64,000 bases of DNA from Bacillus massilioanorexius (GTDB lineage: Bacteria > Bacillota > Bacilli > Bacillales > DSM-1321): contig NZ_CABKRX010000100.1 in NCBI RefSeq assembly GCF_902374955.1, positions 1 through 64,000 on the forward strand. The letters are read 5' to 3'. A program made the position numbers and the translations under genes. Below the pieces are notes generated by a model that worked only from the letters and a program-made list of their open reading frames with translations, did not search any database and had not been told where the DNA came from. Shown here in pieces: positions 1 through 8,888 of the stretch (its first letter is position 1; each line of letters begins with the position of its first letter).

Positions 1-82
1 TATTTATATTTTTCCACATTATCCCTTTATGTTCTAATTCATAGTGTTATGATAATGGTAAAATCAGATGGGTCAGTAGAGG

Positions 83-2143
83 GTGTTAAAGGTGAAATGG
101 AGATATAGTATATTGCTTTTTACAATTGTTTCATGCGTAATGTTCCTCAGTGTGTTAAATGTAAAGGCAGAAGCATTGGGTAAAAAGGGTATTTTTACTA
201 TTAGTGAAGTTGTAGGAAACGAAATCATTAAATTAGATGGGGAATGGGAATTTTATTGGGAGCAATTATATAGTCCAACAGACTTTCAGAATCATAATGT
301 CAAACAAGAGCCTATAATGGTTGAAGTCCCTAATACGTGGGACCATTATTCTGTAAAGGGAGAAAATTTGCCGCAAACTGGATTTGCAACATATCGTTTG
401 AAAATCAAATTTCATGAAGATGATGTGAATACAATAAAAGCTTTCTATATTCCAAAAGTGGCGTCAGCTTATACTTTATGGATTGATGGTGAAAATAAGA
501 GTTCTGTCGGAATAGTTGGAAGAAGCAAAGAGTTGATGGAGCATAGAACAAAAGATCAATTTGTTCCATTCCAAATTAAATCTCAAACTGTAGAGTTGAT
601 TATTCAAGTTTCGAATTTTAATCAAAGAAACGCAGGGATATACAATACTTTATTATTAGGGGAACAAGAGAATATTTTGCATCACAGGGACAATAAAGTG
701 ATATATCGTACTGTGATCGCCATTAGTCTTTTGACGATGGGGCTTTATCATCTCGTGTTATTTTTATTTAGACGAAAGGAACGTTCGTTGATTTTTTTCG
801 GAATGACTTGTCTATTGGTTGCGATAAGAACAACGTTTCTTGATATAGGTATTTCAGACTATTTCATTTCTTATTTGGATTGGGAATTCGTTGTAAAATT
901 GCAAATTATCGGTGTGGCATTAGGGACTCTTTTTTTCTCTTTGTTTACGTATACTCAATTTTCGAAAGATATGAGTATTGTCATCAGAAATATCATTATC
1001 GTGGTGATGTCCATATATAGTGTGTTTGTAATTGTGACACCAGTGATCGTCTTTACAAATACGATGCCTTTTTTAACAGTACTCTGTATGTTTACAATTT
1101 TCTATTTGCTAATAGTTTACATAAAAGCCTTTATTCGAAAACGAGAGGGGTCAGTTTTAAATGTATTTGCAATATCAATGTTATTTTTGTTAGCAGTTAA
1201 TGATTTTTTATATTTTAATAAGCTAATCCAAACGACAGAATTAACATCTGCTGGTCTTCTCTTTTTTCTGTTTACACAATCGATTAGCCTATCTAAAAGG
1301 TATTCAAAATCCTATGCAAAAACAGAAAAGCTATCACGTGATTTAATGTTATTAAATGAATCACTTGAACAGAATGTGCACAATCGTACTACGGAATTGC
1401 AAACAATGAATAAGGAGTTACAATTAACAAACGAAAAGCTTCATGAATTGCAGATAGAGAGAAGCAGATTAATTGAAAATATTTCACACGAAATTAGCAC
1501 ACCCTTAACAAGTGTCATATTTTACTCCAAGGGAATGCTGGATAAAGTGATTCAAATGGATGAGAAGTATGTACAAATTATTTATGATAAAAGTAGTTAT
1601 ATTGCACAAATGCTGGATGATCTACGTTCCTTAACAAATATTGAAAATAGGAAAATATTCTTTCATATCGAAAAGGTGAATTTACGAAAGTATATGTATG
1701 TACTTTATTCCAAATATAAAGATGATATGGAGTCACAAGGTATTGTATTCGAATATAGCGATACAGTTCCGGCAAATAAGGAAGTATATGTAATGATTGA
1801 CAGAGTGCGTATTGAACAAGTAATCGTAAACCTACTATCCAATGCTGCGAAATTTGTGAAGAAAGAGGGTCATATTTTATTAAAATTATCTCAGCAGGAT
1901 GAAGGTCAGGTTGTGATTTGTGTTGAAGATAATGGAATGGGCATTAATGGAGCAGAACTGGAGTTTGTGTTTAATCGCTTTTTCAAAAGTTTTTTAAATC
2001 AAACGACACAACATCAAGGTTCCGGTTTGGGATTGGCTATATCCAAAGAAATCATTGAATATCACAATGGACAAATTTATGTGGAAAGCAAGGAAGGGGA
2101 GGGCAGCTGTTTTTTCTTTACGTTACATTTAACGAGTAAGTGA
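83..2143 (+). CDS. Membrane sensor histidine kinase, 7TMR-DISM type
   Basis: This is an integral-membrane sensor kinase of 686 residues that should autophosphorylate on His and pass phosphate to an unseen response regulator. The N-terminus has a signal peptide, then an extracytoplasmic jelly-roll-like DISM domain (LDGEWEFYW, residues about 35-200). About seven membrane segments follow (about 210-405), then a coiled coil, a HisKA H-box (NISHEIST, His469) and a HATPase_c domain (N-box NLLSNAAKF, G1 VEDNGMGI, G2 GSGLGLAIS). The start is GTG. No response regulator lies beside it in the window; one could lie upstream of the edge. The sensor half resembles that of the hybrid kinase at 3871-6936, suggesting related ligands. 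Confidence 0.9.
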   Translation: MLKVKWRYSILLFTIVSCVMFLSVLNVKAEALGKKGIFTISEVVGNEIIKLDGEWEFYWEQLYSPTDFQNHNVKQEPIMVEVPNTWDHYSVKGENLPQTGFATYRLKIKFHEDDVNTIKAFYIPKVASAYTLWIDGENKSSVGIVGRSKELMEHRTKDQFVPFQIKSQTVELIIQVSNFNQRNAGIYNTLLLGEQENILHHRDNKVIYRTVIAISLLTMGLYHLVLFLFRRKERSLIFFGMTCLLVAIRTTFLDIGISDYFISYLDWEFVVKLQIIGVALGTLFFSLFTYTQFSKDMSIVIRNIIIVVMSIYSVFVIVTPVIVFTNTMPFLTVLCMFTIFYLLIVYIKAFIRKREGSVLNVFAISMLFLLAVNDFLYFNKLIQTTELTSAGLLFFLFTQSISLSKRYSKSYAKTEKLSRDLMLLNESLEQNVHNRTTELQTMNKELQLTNEKLHELQIERSRLIENISHEISTPLTSVIFYSKGMLDKVIQMDEKYVQIIYDKSSYIAQMLDDLRSLTNIENRKIFFHIEKVNLRKYMYVLYSKYKDDMESQGIVFEYSDTVPANKEVYVMIDRVRIEQVIVNLLSNAAKFVKKEGHILLKLSQQDEGQVVICVEDNGMGINGAELEFVFNRFFKSFLNQTTQHQGSGLGLAISKEIIEYHNGQIYVESKEGEGSCFFFTLHLTSK

Positions 2144-2324
2144 AACGGAGTATTCTCATTTGTCTATTTTTCTCCAAATAGTATTTCCGAAAAACTCAAA
2201 ACTTTAAGGTAAATGTGGAGGTGGGGATAATTGGTGAATCCGTATTAGTGTTTTTCGTAAAAAAAACGATGATGCCTAATACCATTTACTTGTCCTTAAA
2301 AACAGCTATCACCTGTTCATAATT

Positions 2325-2363
2325 GACCTTGCGAAAAAACGAAAATTCGTCAGGTCTTTTTTT
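2325..2363 (+). terminator. Possible intrinsic terminator
   Basis: GACCT (2325-2329) can pair with AGGTC (2352-2356) around an inner ACGA/TCGT stem, followed directly by seven T residues. It lies about 180 bases past the kinase gene, so it is a plausible but late terminator. Confidence 0.45.
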
Positions 2364-2573
2364 GGTGTATGTAAATTTCACATGAGTGAGATTCCCCACT
2401 CATAAGAATAAAATTATTACAAATAATTTTAGTGAAAATCACTTGACTGGAGGTAAGAAAAAGTTGTCTAGTTTTGTGTTAACAATCGATCTCAATAGTG
2501 GATAAGTCCTATGTTTATTCTACCTAAGTATCAAGGCAAGGGCCCTCAAGTCTACCCCCAAGCAACTTCTTGA

Positions 2574-2696
2574 GAATTGAGAACGATTCAAGAGCAGCAA
2601 CGAAACTGCGACTTATATGAGAAAATGGGTTTCCGTCTTATGGAAGAAAGGGAAATGAATGCAACACTTGTTCATTATAAAAAAGTTGTTGTTTAG
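2574..2696 (+). pseudogene. GNAT acetyltransferase C-terminal remnant
   Basis: After a stop at 2571 an open frame of 40 codons ends at TAG 2694-2696. It reads through NCDLYEKMGF to a C-terminal HYKKVVV. The LYEKMGF motif is the acetyl-CoA-binding end of GNAT N-acetyltransferases. Nothing upstream in 2144-2570 restores an N-terminal half, so this looks like the tail of a decayed gene. The rest of 2144-2570 shows no gene apart from the possible terminator at 2325-2363. Confidence 0.5.
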
Positions 2697-2772
2697 TGTT
2701 ATCCAAGCTGTAGAGGAATTTGAATTTCTCATTTATAGAATTGAAATGATTAGCATTAACTGAAAAGCATAA

Positions 2773-2816
2773 AAAAACAAGAACTTTGTTATACTTGCTT
2801 CAATGTTCTTGTTTTT
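2773..2816 (-). terminator. Intrinsic terminator of the 2823-3572 gene
   Basis: AAAAACAAGAAC (2773-2784) pairs perfectly with GTTCTTGTTTTT (2805-2816). Read on the minus strand, the hairpin is followed by a run of seven T residues. Confidence 0.75.
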
Positions 2817-2822
2817 AAAAAA

Positions 2823-3572
2823 TTACTCCCTTTTATACATGTTTTCAACTTCTTCTAACTCATCAATTTTTTGTTGGACAGCGGCTTGATTCATCCCAAG
2901 GAATGTCATTTCCCACATACAGTGTGCGATAAATAGTGGGGCCCCCAATTTATCTAGTTGACCTTGATGGCAAAACCATCCTAACCATTTATCCCATAAA
3001 GTGTACTCTATGCCATAAGGTGTTCCGTTTTTGGAATTTAACCCGCATACATTATAATAGATTTCTTCTTTTCCATCTTCGTTCTTTTCTCTTTTCGGTT
3101 GGACAGCAATGATGAGTGGGTCATCATCTATTGTAGGAGTTAATCGAATTAATTCTTCCCAAACAGATTTATATAAATAAACGGTTTCGGGTTTTTCTAC
3201 AACTTTTTGAAGTGCTACTTCAACTTCTTCCCATGAAAGTTGATGAATGGCATCCACAAATCGTGTTTTACTTGGCTCCTGTACTTCTTTCTGAAAAGTA
3301 TGAAGATATCGTTTTTCAAAGATTTGTGTAAATCCTTTTGCTTGTTCATAGTAAAAAGTCAATTCTTCAAAGCTTAATGATTGAATAAAATGATTAATCT
3401 CTTCTGTATAAGGCTTTAAGAGAACTCTAGCAAGCTTTTGTCTTTTTTCTAGTAGTTCATTTTGAAAACAGATTTCCTTTTCTTTTTCTTTTCGAAGATG
3501 TTCCTTATACTCTTCGGGATTATCCTTATAGAAAATTTCCCACATTTCGTCGGAACTTATGTATTTGTTCAT
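2823..3572 (-). CDS. Hypothetical protein, 249 aa
   Basis: I do not recognise a family. The product is soluble and highly charged, with an N-terminal Lys/Glu-rich helical stretch (residues about 15-50) and no signal peptide or membrane segment. The middle and C-terminal parts hold Trp-rich patches (LWDKWLGWFCHQ, MWEMTFLGM). A strong GGGGGAAG ribosome site sits upstream of the ATG. It stands alone between two sensor kinases and has its own terminator. It could be a cytosolic protein of the type often found near SMI1-like or YwqG-like families, but nothing here proves this. Confidence 0.7.
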   Translation of the reverse strand: MNKYISSDEMWEIFYKDNPEEYKEHLRKEKEKEICFQNELLEKRQKLARVLLKPYTEEINHFIQSLSFEELTFYYEQAKGFTQIFEKRYLHTFQKEVQEPSKTRFVDAIHQLSWEEVEVALQKVVEKPETVYLYKSVWEELIRLTPTIDDDPLIIAVQPKREKNEDGKEEIYYNVCGLNSKNGTPYGIEYTLWDKWLGWFCHQGQLDKLGAPLFIAHCMWEMTFLGMNQAAVQQKIDELEEVENMYKRE

Positions 3573-3676
3573 GTTACTTCCCCCATATGCCTTTTTCCTT
3601 TTTTTAGTATAACAGAGAATGATGAATATGAAATAGTATATGATTTCTCATTTTAGTATAAAAGGGGAGGGCTGTA

Positions 3677-3736
3677 ATGGAAAAACAAAAGAATGTGAGA
3701 TTGGTCCTATTTTGTGATAAAGCATCGTATACATAA
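3677..3736 (+). CDS. Very short ORF (19 aa), doubtful
   Basis: An ATG preceded by GGGGAGGG opens a 19-codon frame (MEKQKNVRLVLFCDKASYT). The ribosome site is good, but the peptide resembles nothing known and may be a gene remnant. Confidence 0.2.
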   Translation: MEKQKNVRLVLFCDKASYT

Positions 3737-3763
3737 CATTCAAAGATATTAAAGCAAATAAAC

Positions 3764-3804
3764 AAGTGGCTTAAATGTGATTCTTTTTCACATTTGAGCC
3801 ACTT
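3764..3804 (-). terminator. Hairpin downstream of hybrid kinase
   Basis: A 17-bp stem, AAGTGGCTTAAATGTGA (3764-3780) with TCACATTTGAGCCACTT (3788-3804), has one G-T wobble. It lies 67 bases past the stop of the minus-strand hybrid kinase. The following T tract is weak. Confidence 0.6.
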
Positions 3805-3870
3805 ATGACTGATTTAGTGGGCGTTATGACAAATATAAAATAAGCAAGTCGAGTAATTGTGATAGCATAC

Positions 3871-6800
3871 TCATGAACTTTTTTCCTTTTTTCTATTTAT
3901 ATGTTGTGACTTAGGAACTGTAAAGCTTACAGTCGTACCAACATCAAGAGTGCTCTGGATTTGTAATCCATTTTCGTATAATCGTTTAAGACGCTTATCG
4001 GTGTTTATAAGACCAATTCCGTGTTTCTGTTGATTCTTTGGTTGAAGGATGTTGTTCTGCGTTTCTTCATTCATTCCTACTCCATTATCTTGTATTTTAA
4101 TTTCAATATACAGTTCCGATTCTTGTATTGAAATGGTAATGCTTCCACCAGCAACCTGTTTTAACACGCCATGTCTAACAGCATTTTCGACAATCGTTTG
4201 AATGGAGAGAGGTGGAAGTGTGAAATTTAGTGTATCGTCAACGTCCCATATAATCTGTAAACGATCTCGAAAACGAGTTTGTTCTATAAATAAGAAGGAT
4301 TGAACGAGCTCAAGTTCTTTGTGTATGGATATTGTTGGCTCTAAGTTGGATGTGTCAAAACTAGCTAATAAATAATGTGTGAATTCGTTAAGAAGCTTTA
4401 TCATTTTCTTAGGATCTAACTCGCTCAAGGCTTTAATCGTTGTTAAAGTATTATATAAAAAATGAGGCTTAATTTGAGCTTGGAGCCAGGCTGCTTCTGT
4501 TTTGATTTGTTCCTGAATCGATTGTGTTAAGTCTGTTAGAGCACGAACACGAGCAGTTAGTTCCATTTTATTAACCGGTTTTGTTACGTAATCATTGGCT
4601 CCAGCAACAAAACCGGTTAACATATCTTCAGCTTGGCTTCTGGCAGTTAATAAGATAATAGGAAGCTCAGAAGAAGAATAACTATTACGAATGGTTTTAG
4701 TTAATTCGTATCCAGACATATTTGGCATCATAACATCTGAAATGATTAAATCCCAATTTTCTTCTTCTAATAATTGTAAAGCTTGGTTAGCGTTCACTGC
4801 TGTATGAATTACGTATTGCTCAGCTTGAAGAATTTGCCGTAAGATTTTCAAGTTTACAGGATCGTCATCAACGACAAGAATTCTCTGCCGATGCTCTAAT
4901 TCTATATTCAGTTCAGTTACGTTCTGACCTGAATCATATTTTAATAGAGAGTTTTCCTGGATATGTAAATGTTGATCTTTAGTTGTTTCATTCTTTATTT
5001 CAGCACATGGCAATGTAATGGTAAAGGTTGAACCTTTTCCTAAGAATGATTGAACGGTAAGCTCACCGCCATGTAACTTAACCAATTGGTTGCATATACT
5101 TAATCCAAGTCCAATTCCTCCACTAATTGCTGTCATACTAGAATCGGCTTGTTCATAAGGTAAGAAAATTCTTTGCTGGGTTTCTTGATCTATCCCAATT
5201 CCTGTATCTTTTATATGAATGTGGGCCATCTTATCCTTTATTTCTGCATATACAATAATTTCGCCTTCATTTGTGTATTTAATTGCATTATGTATGAGAT
5301 TAAAGAAGATTTGAATGAGCCGATTCTCATCTGCCTCCACCTTTGGAAATGAATCGGGTATGGTTGAAAAGAATTGAATTTTTTTCTCTTCTAACATGAA
5401 AGCTAGCATATCAAAAACCCCTGAAATGACGGATTGAACAGAAATATTTTTGATATGAAGTTGTATTTCATTATCCTTTAATCGTTTTATATCTAGTAGA
5501 TCATTTAATATAAGTGACATTCGTTGGGAAATAGTGATAAGTAGCTGTAAATCTTTTTGGCTTTCTTTGTCTAAAGTGTTTGTGTTTTTATCCAAAACAA
5601 GCTGTGCCATATTCATGATACCGTGCAATGGATTTTTTAATTCATGAGAAGTATTTGCTAAAAATTCATCTTTTCGTTTATCAATTTTTTGTAGCTTCTC
5701 TGTTAAGATAATCATTTCATTATGTTGCTGAAAAAATGTTTTAAAAGCTAGGATAGCGAAAAAAATAACCGAAAGTATGATATCAATAGGATAATAGGGC
5801 ATTTCAATTATTCCAAGATTTATGATCATCCCAAATGTTGTACTCATTACAATGCTTAGGACAGCTAGTGAGAAATAGAGTATATTCTTTCGGAATAAAT
5901 AAACGGTTTTCCAAGAGTGAAAACTGATGAGTATAACCATTCCAACTATAAGCACACCTTGAAAATAATACATTGTGACGAAATAAAGATAATCAACTGG
6001 TAGTAATAGAATCAAGAATAAGTAAAGGTTAAATAGGACAGTTAGAGAGTTATATAAAAAATTCTTCAGTACATGTGGTAATATTTTTCGTAAAAAATGA
6101 ATTAAAAAATATAGACTGCCTGAATAGACAATTGCAATGATTTTTATCCACCATTCATATGGCATTGTTGGGAAAAGGAGTAAGAGTAGTCTATCATCAT
6201 CGGCGATAGTTCCTATCATCAAGCAGAAAAAAGAAAGGCCAAGGTATAAAAATCGACTATTCCAAGAACTAAACACATAAAAGATTAAGCAATATATGGA
6301 GTGTAAAAATAATATAATAAACACAATAAATTGCATGATCACTGATAAATCATACTTTTTTTCAATGGTTGGTGTTGTTCCAAATTCGATTGTTTCTAAA
6401 ATCCCAGCTAATTTAGATTTTGTATTTTTAGGTATATGGATGACAATGTCAATTTCATCTCGATTTTTACCAAGCTTCACCGTATAAGGTGAGAATCTTT
6501 TGAAGTATTCTTTTTTATAGGTTAAAGGCTGTTCAGTTTCAGTGATATTGTGACCATTAATAAAAATAGTATCTGTATGTAAAAGGCTTTTAACATACAG
6601 ACTATACTGATTTTGATCTCCCTTTTTAAGCAGTATTTTTAGCCGATAAGTTCCATATCCCTCAGATAGAATATGTGATAAATCGTTGGGCACACTCACA
6701 AATTTCTTCTTACCCCTTAATTCATCTGGTTGGAGATACTGATTTGAATAGAATTCCCACTCTCCATTTAACAGAATCGTTTTATTATTTGGTAGATTGA

Positions 6801-6936
6801 TGTCCCTTAAATTAATCGTTCCTTGATTAGCGTTTGGTCCTTCTATACTAGCAAAATGATCAATCCAAGACATTCGTAAACAAATAAGGATAATGAAAAA
6901 AAGGCATGTAATAGTTATGAGTTTTCTTTTTGTCAT
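3871..6936 (-). CDS. Hybrid sensor kinase with DISM sensor, HisKA, receiver and second LytS-type kinase module
   Basis: This 1021-residue membrane protein combines a sensor with a phosphorelay. In order it has an N-terminal anchor, a DISM jelly-roll domain (LLNGEWEFYSNQ), seven membrane segments (about 195-400) and HisKA (His431 in NTSHELKNPLHG). HATPase_c follows (NLIHNAIKY, KDTGIGID, GIGLGLSI), then a receiver (Asp734 in ISDVMMPNMSG, Lys in TKPVN). The last part is a LytS-like His_kinase module (His825 in IKPHFLYNT) with its own ATPase (VENAVRHG, QDNGVGMN, HGIGLINTDKRL). GGAGGATTATCA precedes the ATG. No DNA-binding output domain is present, so a separate regulator must receive the signal. 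All catalytic residues look intact. Confidence 0.92.
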   Translation of the reverse strand: MTKRKLITITCLFFIILICLRMSWIDHFASIEGPNANQGTINLRDINLPNNKTILLNGEWEFYSNQYLQPDELRGKKKFVSVPNDLSHILSEGYGTYRLKILLKKGDQNQYSLYVKSLLHTDTIFINGHNITETEQPLTYKKEYFKRFSPYTVKLGKNRDEIDIVIHIPKNTKSKLAGILETIEFGTTPTIEKKYDLSVIMQFIVFIILFLHSIYCLIFYVFSSWNSRFLYLGLSFFCLMIGTIADDDRLLLLLFPTMPYEWWIKIIAIVYSGSLYFLIHFLRKILPHVLKNFLYNSLTVLFNLYLFLILLLPVDYLYFVTMYYFQGVLIVGMVILISFHSWKTVYLFRKNILYFSLAVLSIVMSTTFGMIINLGIIEMPYYPIDIILSVIFFAILAFKTFFQQHNEMIILTEKLQKIDKRKDEFLANTSHELKNPLHGIMNMAQLVLDKNTNTLDKESQKDLQLLITISQRMSLILNDLLDIKRLKDNEIQLHIKNISVQSVISGVFDMLAFMLEEKKIQFFSTIPDSFPKVEADENRLIQIFFNLIHNAIKYTNEGEIIVYAEIKDKMAHIHIKDTGIGIDQETQQRIFLPYEQADSSMTAISGGIGLGLSICNQLVKLHGGELTVQSFLGKGSTFTITLPCAEIKNETTKDQHLHIQENSLLKYDSGQNVTELNIELEHRQRILVVDDDPVNLKILRQILQAEQYVIHTAVNANQALQLLEEENWDLIISDVMMPNMSGYELTKTIRNSYSSSELPIILLTARSQAEDMLTGFVAGANDYVTKPVNKMELTARVRALTDLTQSIQEQIKTEAAWLQAQIKPHFLYNTLTTIKALSELDPKKMIKLLNEFTHYLLASFDTSNLEPTISIHKELELVQSFLFIEQTRFRDRLQIIWDVDDTLNFTLPPLSIQTIVENAVRHGVLKQVAGGSITISIQESELYIEIKIQDNGVGMNEETQNNILQPKNQQKHGIGLINTDKRLKRLYENGLQIQSTLDVGTTVSFTVPKSQHINRKKEKSS

Positions 6937-7142
6937 TGATAATCCTCCATCTTCGCTGATGATATATTGTCATAGTTTAATAGAATAGAAGTTCCTAGTT
7001 AGGTACAACTATTGGTATTATTTAGTATAAATGGAAAAATAGGTAGTTACAATTGTAGCGTAATGTTATTGGTGAAAAGAACTAAAATCTTTATACATAG
7101 TGTTTATGTTTAAAAACATAGCGGGCGGGTACATATTATTTG

Positions 7143-7260
7143 TGTAAGGAAATATCTGGAGGGAGGTTCAGGTCATTGTATAGATGATCGTTACATCCAT
7201 TTTCGTTTAAGTAAAATCGGTCATCCTAGATACAGGTAACTTAACGATAATTTCCTTACA
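7143..7260. other. 118-nt fold-back (structured leader or MITE-like element)
   Basis: The ends are perfect 11-bp inverted repeats, TGTAAGGAAAT (7143-7153) and ATTTCCTTACA (7250-7260). A second nested stem pairs TAGATGATCG (7181-7190) with CGGTCATCCTA (7218-7228), and TGTA (7177-7180) with TACA (7231-7234). A short innermost stem, ATTTT/AAAAT, closes the loop. The element ends 39 bases before the lipoprotein ATG at 7300. It could be an mRNA leader structure or a small inverted-repeat insertion. It has no T-run, so it is not a simple terminator. Confidence 0.5.
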
Positions 7261-7299
7261 AAAAAGTGACAACGATTGAAAGAGATGGAGGAAAAATAA

Positions 7300-7893
7300 A
7301 TGAAGAAAATCATGTATAAATTAGGTTTTGTATCTATACTTTCTATAGTATTATTAGCTGCTTGTGGTGACAATGACAAGGATCAAGAAGCTAATCCGAA
7401 GCAAACTCCGGCTGAGCAGCAGGAGAATGCAGACAATAATCATGAAAATATGGATATGACATCAGCTAACAATTCTGAAGAAGTTCCATTAGGAATGAAA
7501 AAAGCAGAAAAACCAAAGTATGAGGTTGGAAGTGAGGTAGTTTTAAAAACGGATCATATGGAAGGGATGAATGGTGCGACAGCAAAGATTGTTGGTGCAT
7601 ATGATACAACCGTTTATGCTGTTACCTATATGCCAACCAATGGTGGGGAAGAAGTGAAAAATCATAAATGGCTTGTACAAGAAGAAATGGAAAATGCTAA
7701 TGATACAAAACTAACTCCAGGAACAGAAGTAACCATTACAGCAGATCATATGGAAGGAATGAATGGTGCAACGGCCACTATTGATTCAGCAAATGATACT
7801 ACTGTATACATGGTTGATTACAAACCAACAAATGGTGGAGAAGAAGTGAAAAACCACAAATGGGTAACTGAGGAAGAAATCACGGAAAAATAA
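7300..7893 (+). CDS. ydhK: YdhK-like lipoprotein with two DUF1541 repeats
   Basis: This is a secreted lipoprotein of 197 residues. The signal peptide ends in a lipobox (LLAAC, Cys22). A low-complexity Glu/Asn/Met-rich linker (about 25-70) contains NHENMDM. Two tandem copies of the DUF1541 domain follow, sharing DHMEGMNGATA and PTNGGEEVKNHKW, at about residues 75-130 and 140-195. The Met/His richness fits families found near copper-handling genes, but no metal transporter is adjacent and the function is unproven. The start follows GATGGAGGAA. The upstream fold-back element may sit in its leader. Confidence 0.85.
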   Translation: MKKIMYKLGFVSILSIVLLAACGDNDKDQEANPKQTPAEQQENADNNHENMDMTSANNSEEVPLGMKKAEKPKYEVGSEVVLKTDHMEGMNGATAKIVGAYDTTVYAVTYMPTNGGEEVKNHKWLVQEEMENANDTKLTPGTEVTITADHMEGMNGATATIDSANDTTVYMVDYKPTNGGEEVKNHKWVTEEEITEK

Positions 7894-7915
7894 TCACTAA
7901 GAAAAAATTTAAAAA

Positions 7916-7972
7916 GGAGGCTGTCTCAAAAATAATGGAACATCACTTTTGAGACAGCCTCCACGCTTCATA
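7916..7972. terminator. Bidirectional hairpin terminator, repeat family copy A
   Basis: A perfect 16-bp stem joins 7916-7931 (GGAGGCTGTCTCAAAA) and 7947-7962. The flank GCCTCCACGCTTCATA (7957-7972) is the reverse complement of the TATGAAGCGTGGAGGC arm seen at 34540, 59118 and 62391. It lies between the convergent ydhK-like and nadD-like genes. Confidence 0.75.
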
Positions 7973-8042
7973 ATACTTTGTTATGTGATTGGCTTGATCT
8001 AACCTTTTTTATGAAAAAGAAAAATGTATTTTTTAAACGGTT

Positions 8043-8660
8043 TTACTTTGTATATAAAGAGTGCTTTTTAATATAGTTATAACAGCTGTATGGTAAGAGG
8101 TACTCAGGCTCACCTCCAAGTTTAAATTCCTCACGAATGTACGTGGAGCTGATTTCCATAGCGATGCCCTTATCTAATAAGTGAAAAGTTGAACCATCAT
8201 CATTATTTCTAAGAATTGGGGATTTACTAATGGCTCTTAACATATCAATGCCATTACGTGCCATAACAATAAACTTGTTTTCCTGAATTAATAAATCGGC
8301 ATTACTCCATTTTCCTTCACCTATATCAACAAGTAAGTCAGCGCCCATAATGAAGAAAATGTCATCTTCTAGAAATTGTTCCTTGAAGTATTTCATCGTT
8401 TGATATGTTGTTATTTTCCATGCTTCCTGCTTCATTTCATAATCATCCGCTATAAATTTTGGATTATCTTTAATCGCCATTTGTACCATATTCCATCGAT
8501 GATGATCATCAGTATGCATGTTCTTATCTTTCCTCTTACTAGAGCAAGGTAGAAAAATGACCTTATTTAATATGCATCGATGGGCAATTGTACTTGCCGT
8601 CCATAAGTGTACGAATGTGATTGGATCAAAGGATGAACCGTAAATTCCGATTCTTGCCAT
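8043..8660 (-). CDS. Nicotinate/nicotinamide-nucleotide adenylyltransferase, NadD-like
   Basis: The 205-residue product should transfer AMP from ATP to NaMN or NMN in NAD synthesis. The N-terminal nucleotidyltransferase motif GSSFDPITFVHL (residues 9-20, with the HxGH-type His region altered to VHLWT) and the C-terminal ISSTYIR motif are visible. FIMGADLL matches the adenylyltransferase core. It is probably a second, specialised copy and not the essential nadD, because it is not beside yqeH/yqeK-type genes. Its upstream neighbour is an NrtR-like NAD regulator in the same direction, which supports an NAD role. GGAGGTATATGTA precedes the ATG. Confidence 0.85.
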   Translation of the reverse strand: MARIGIYGSSFDPITFVHLWTASTIAHRCILNKVIFLPCSSKRKDKNMHTDDHHRWNMVQMAIKDNPKFIADDYEMKQEAWKITTYQTMKYFKEQFLEDDIFFIMGADLLVDIGEGKWSNADLLIQENKFIVMARNGIDMLRAISKSPILRNNDDGSTFHLLDKGIAMEISSTYIREEFKLGGEPEYLLPYSCYNYIKKHSLYTK

Positions 8661-8848
8661 TACATATACCTCCAGTTCAGATATTGAATAATTGTTATTT
8701 CCTTATGCTTTGATTATTTAATCCCATTCACTTTTATAAGGGAGATTGACAGTATATTTTTGTGATCGTGATATTTTATGTATTGATGGAAGAGAGTATA
8801 CGAAAGTATTATTAGCAAAGGTTAAGTCCTAACTAGCAGTAGCTTGAA

Positions 8849-8879
8849 GACTAACAATTAAATTATTTAATTGTTAGTC
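8849..8879. promoter_or_regulatory. Perfect palindrome upstream of nadD-like gene (candidate NrtR operator)
   Basis: Arms GACTAACAATTAAA (8849-8862) and TTTAATTGTTAGTC (8866-8879) are perfect around a 3-nt centre. It lies between nrtR-like and nadD-like genes. No T-run follows in the direction of transcription, so an operator fits better than a terminator. It shares the TAACAATT half-site with the palindrome at 9708-9737. Confidence 0.45.
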
Positions 8880-8888
8880 CTGAAAAAT

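Noticed and set aside
8849..8879. Intrinsic terminator of nrtR
   Set aside because: The palindrome is not followed by a T run in the direction of transcription and shares half-sites with the upstream palindrome, so an operator is preferred.
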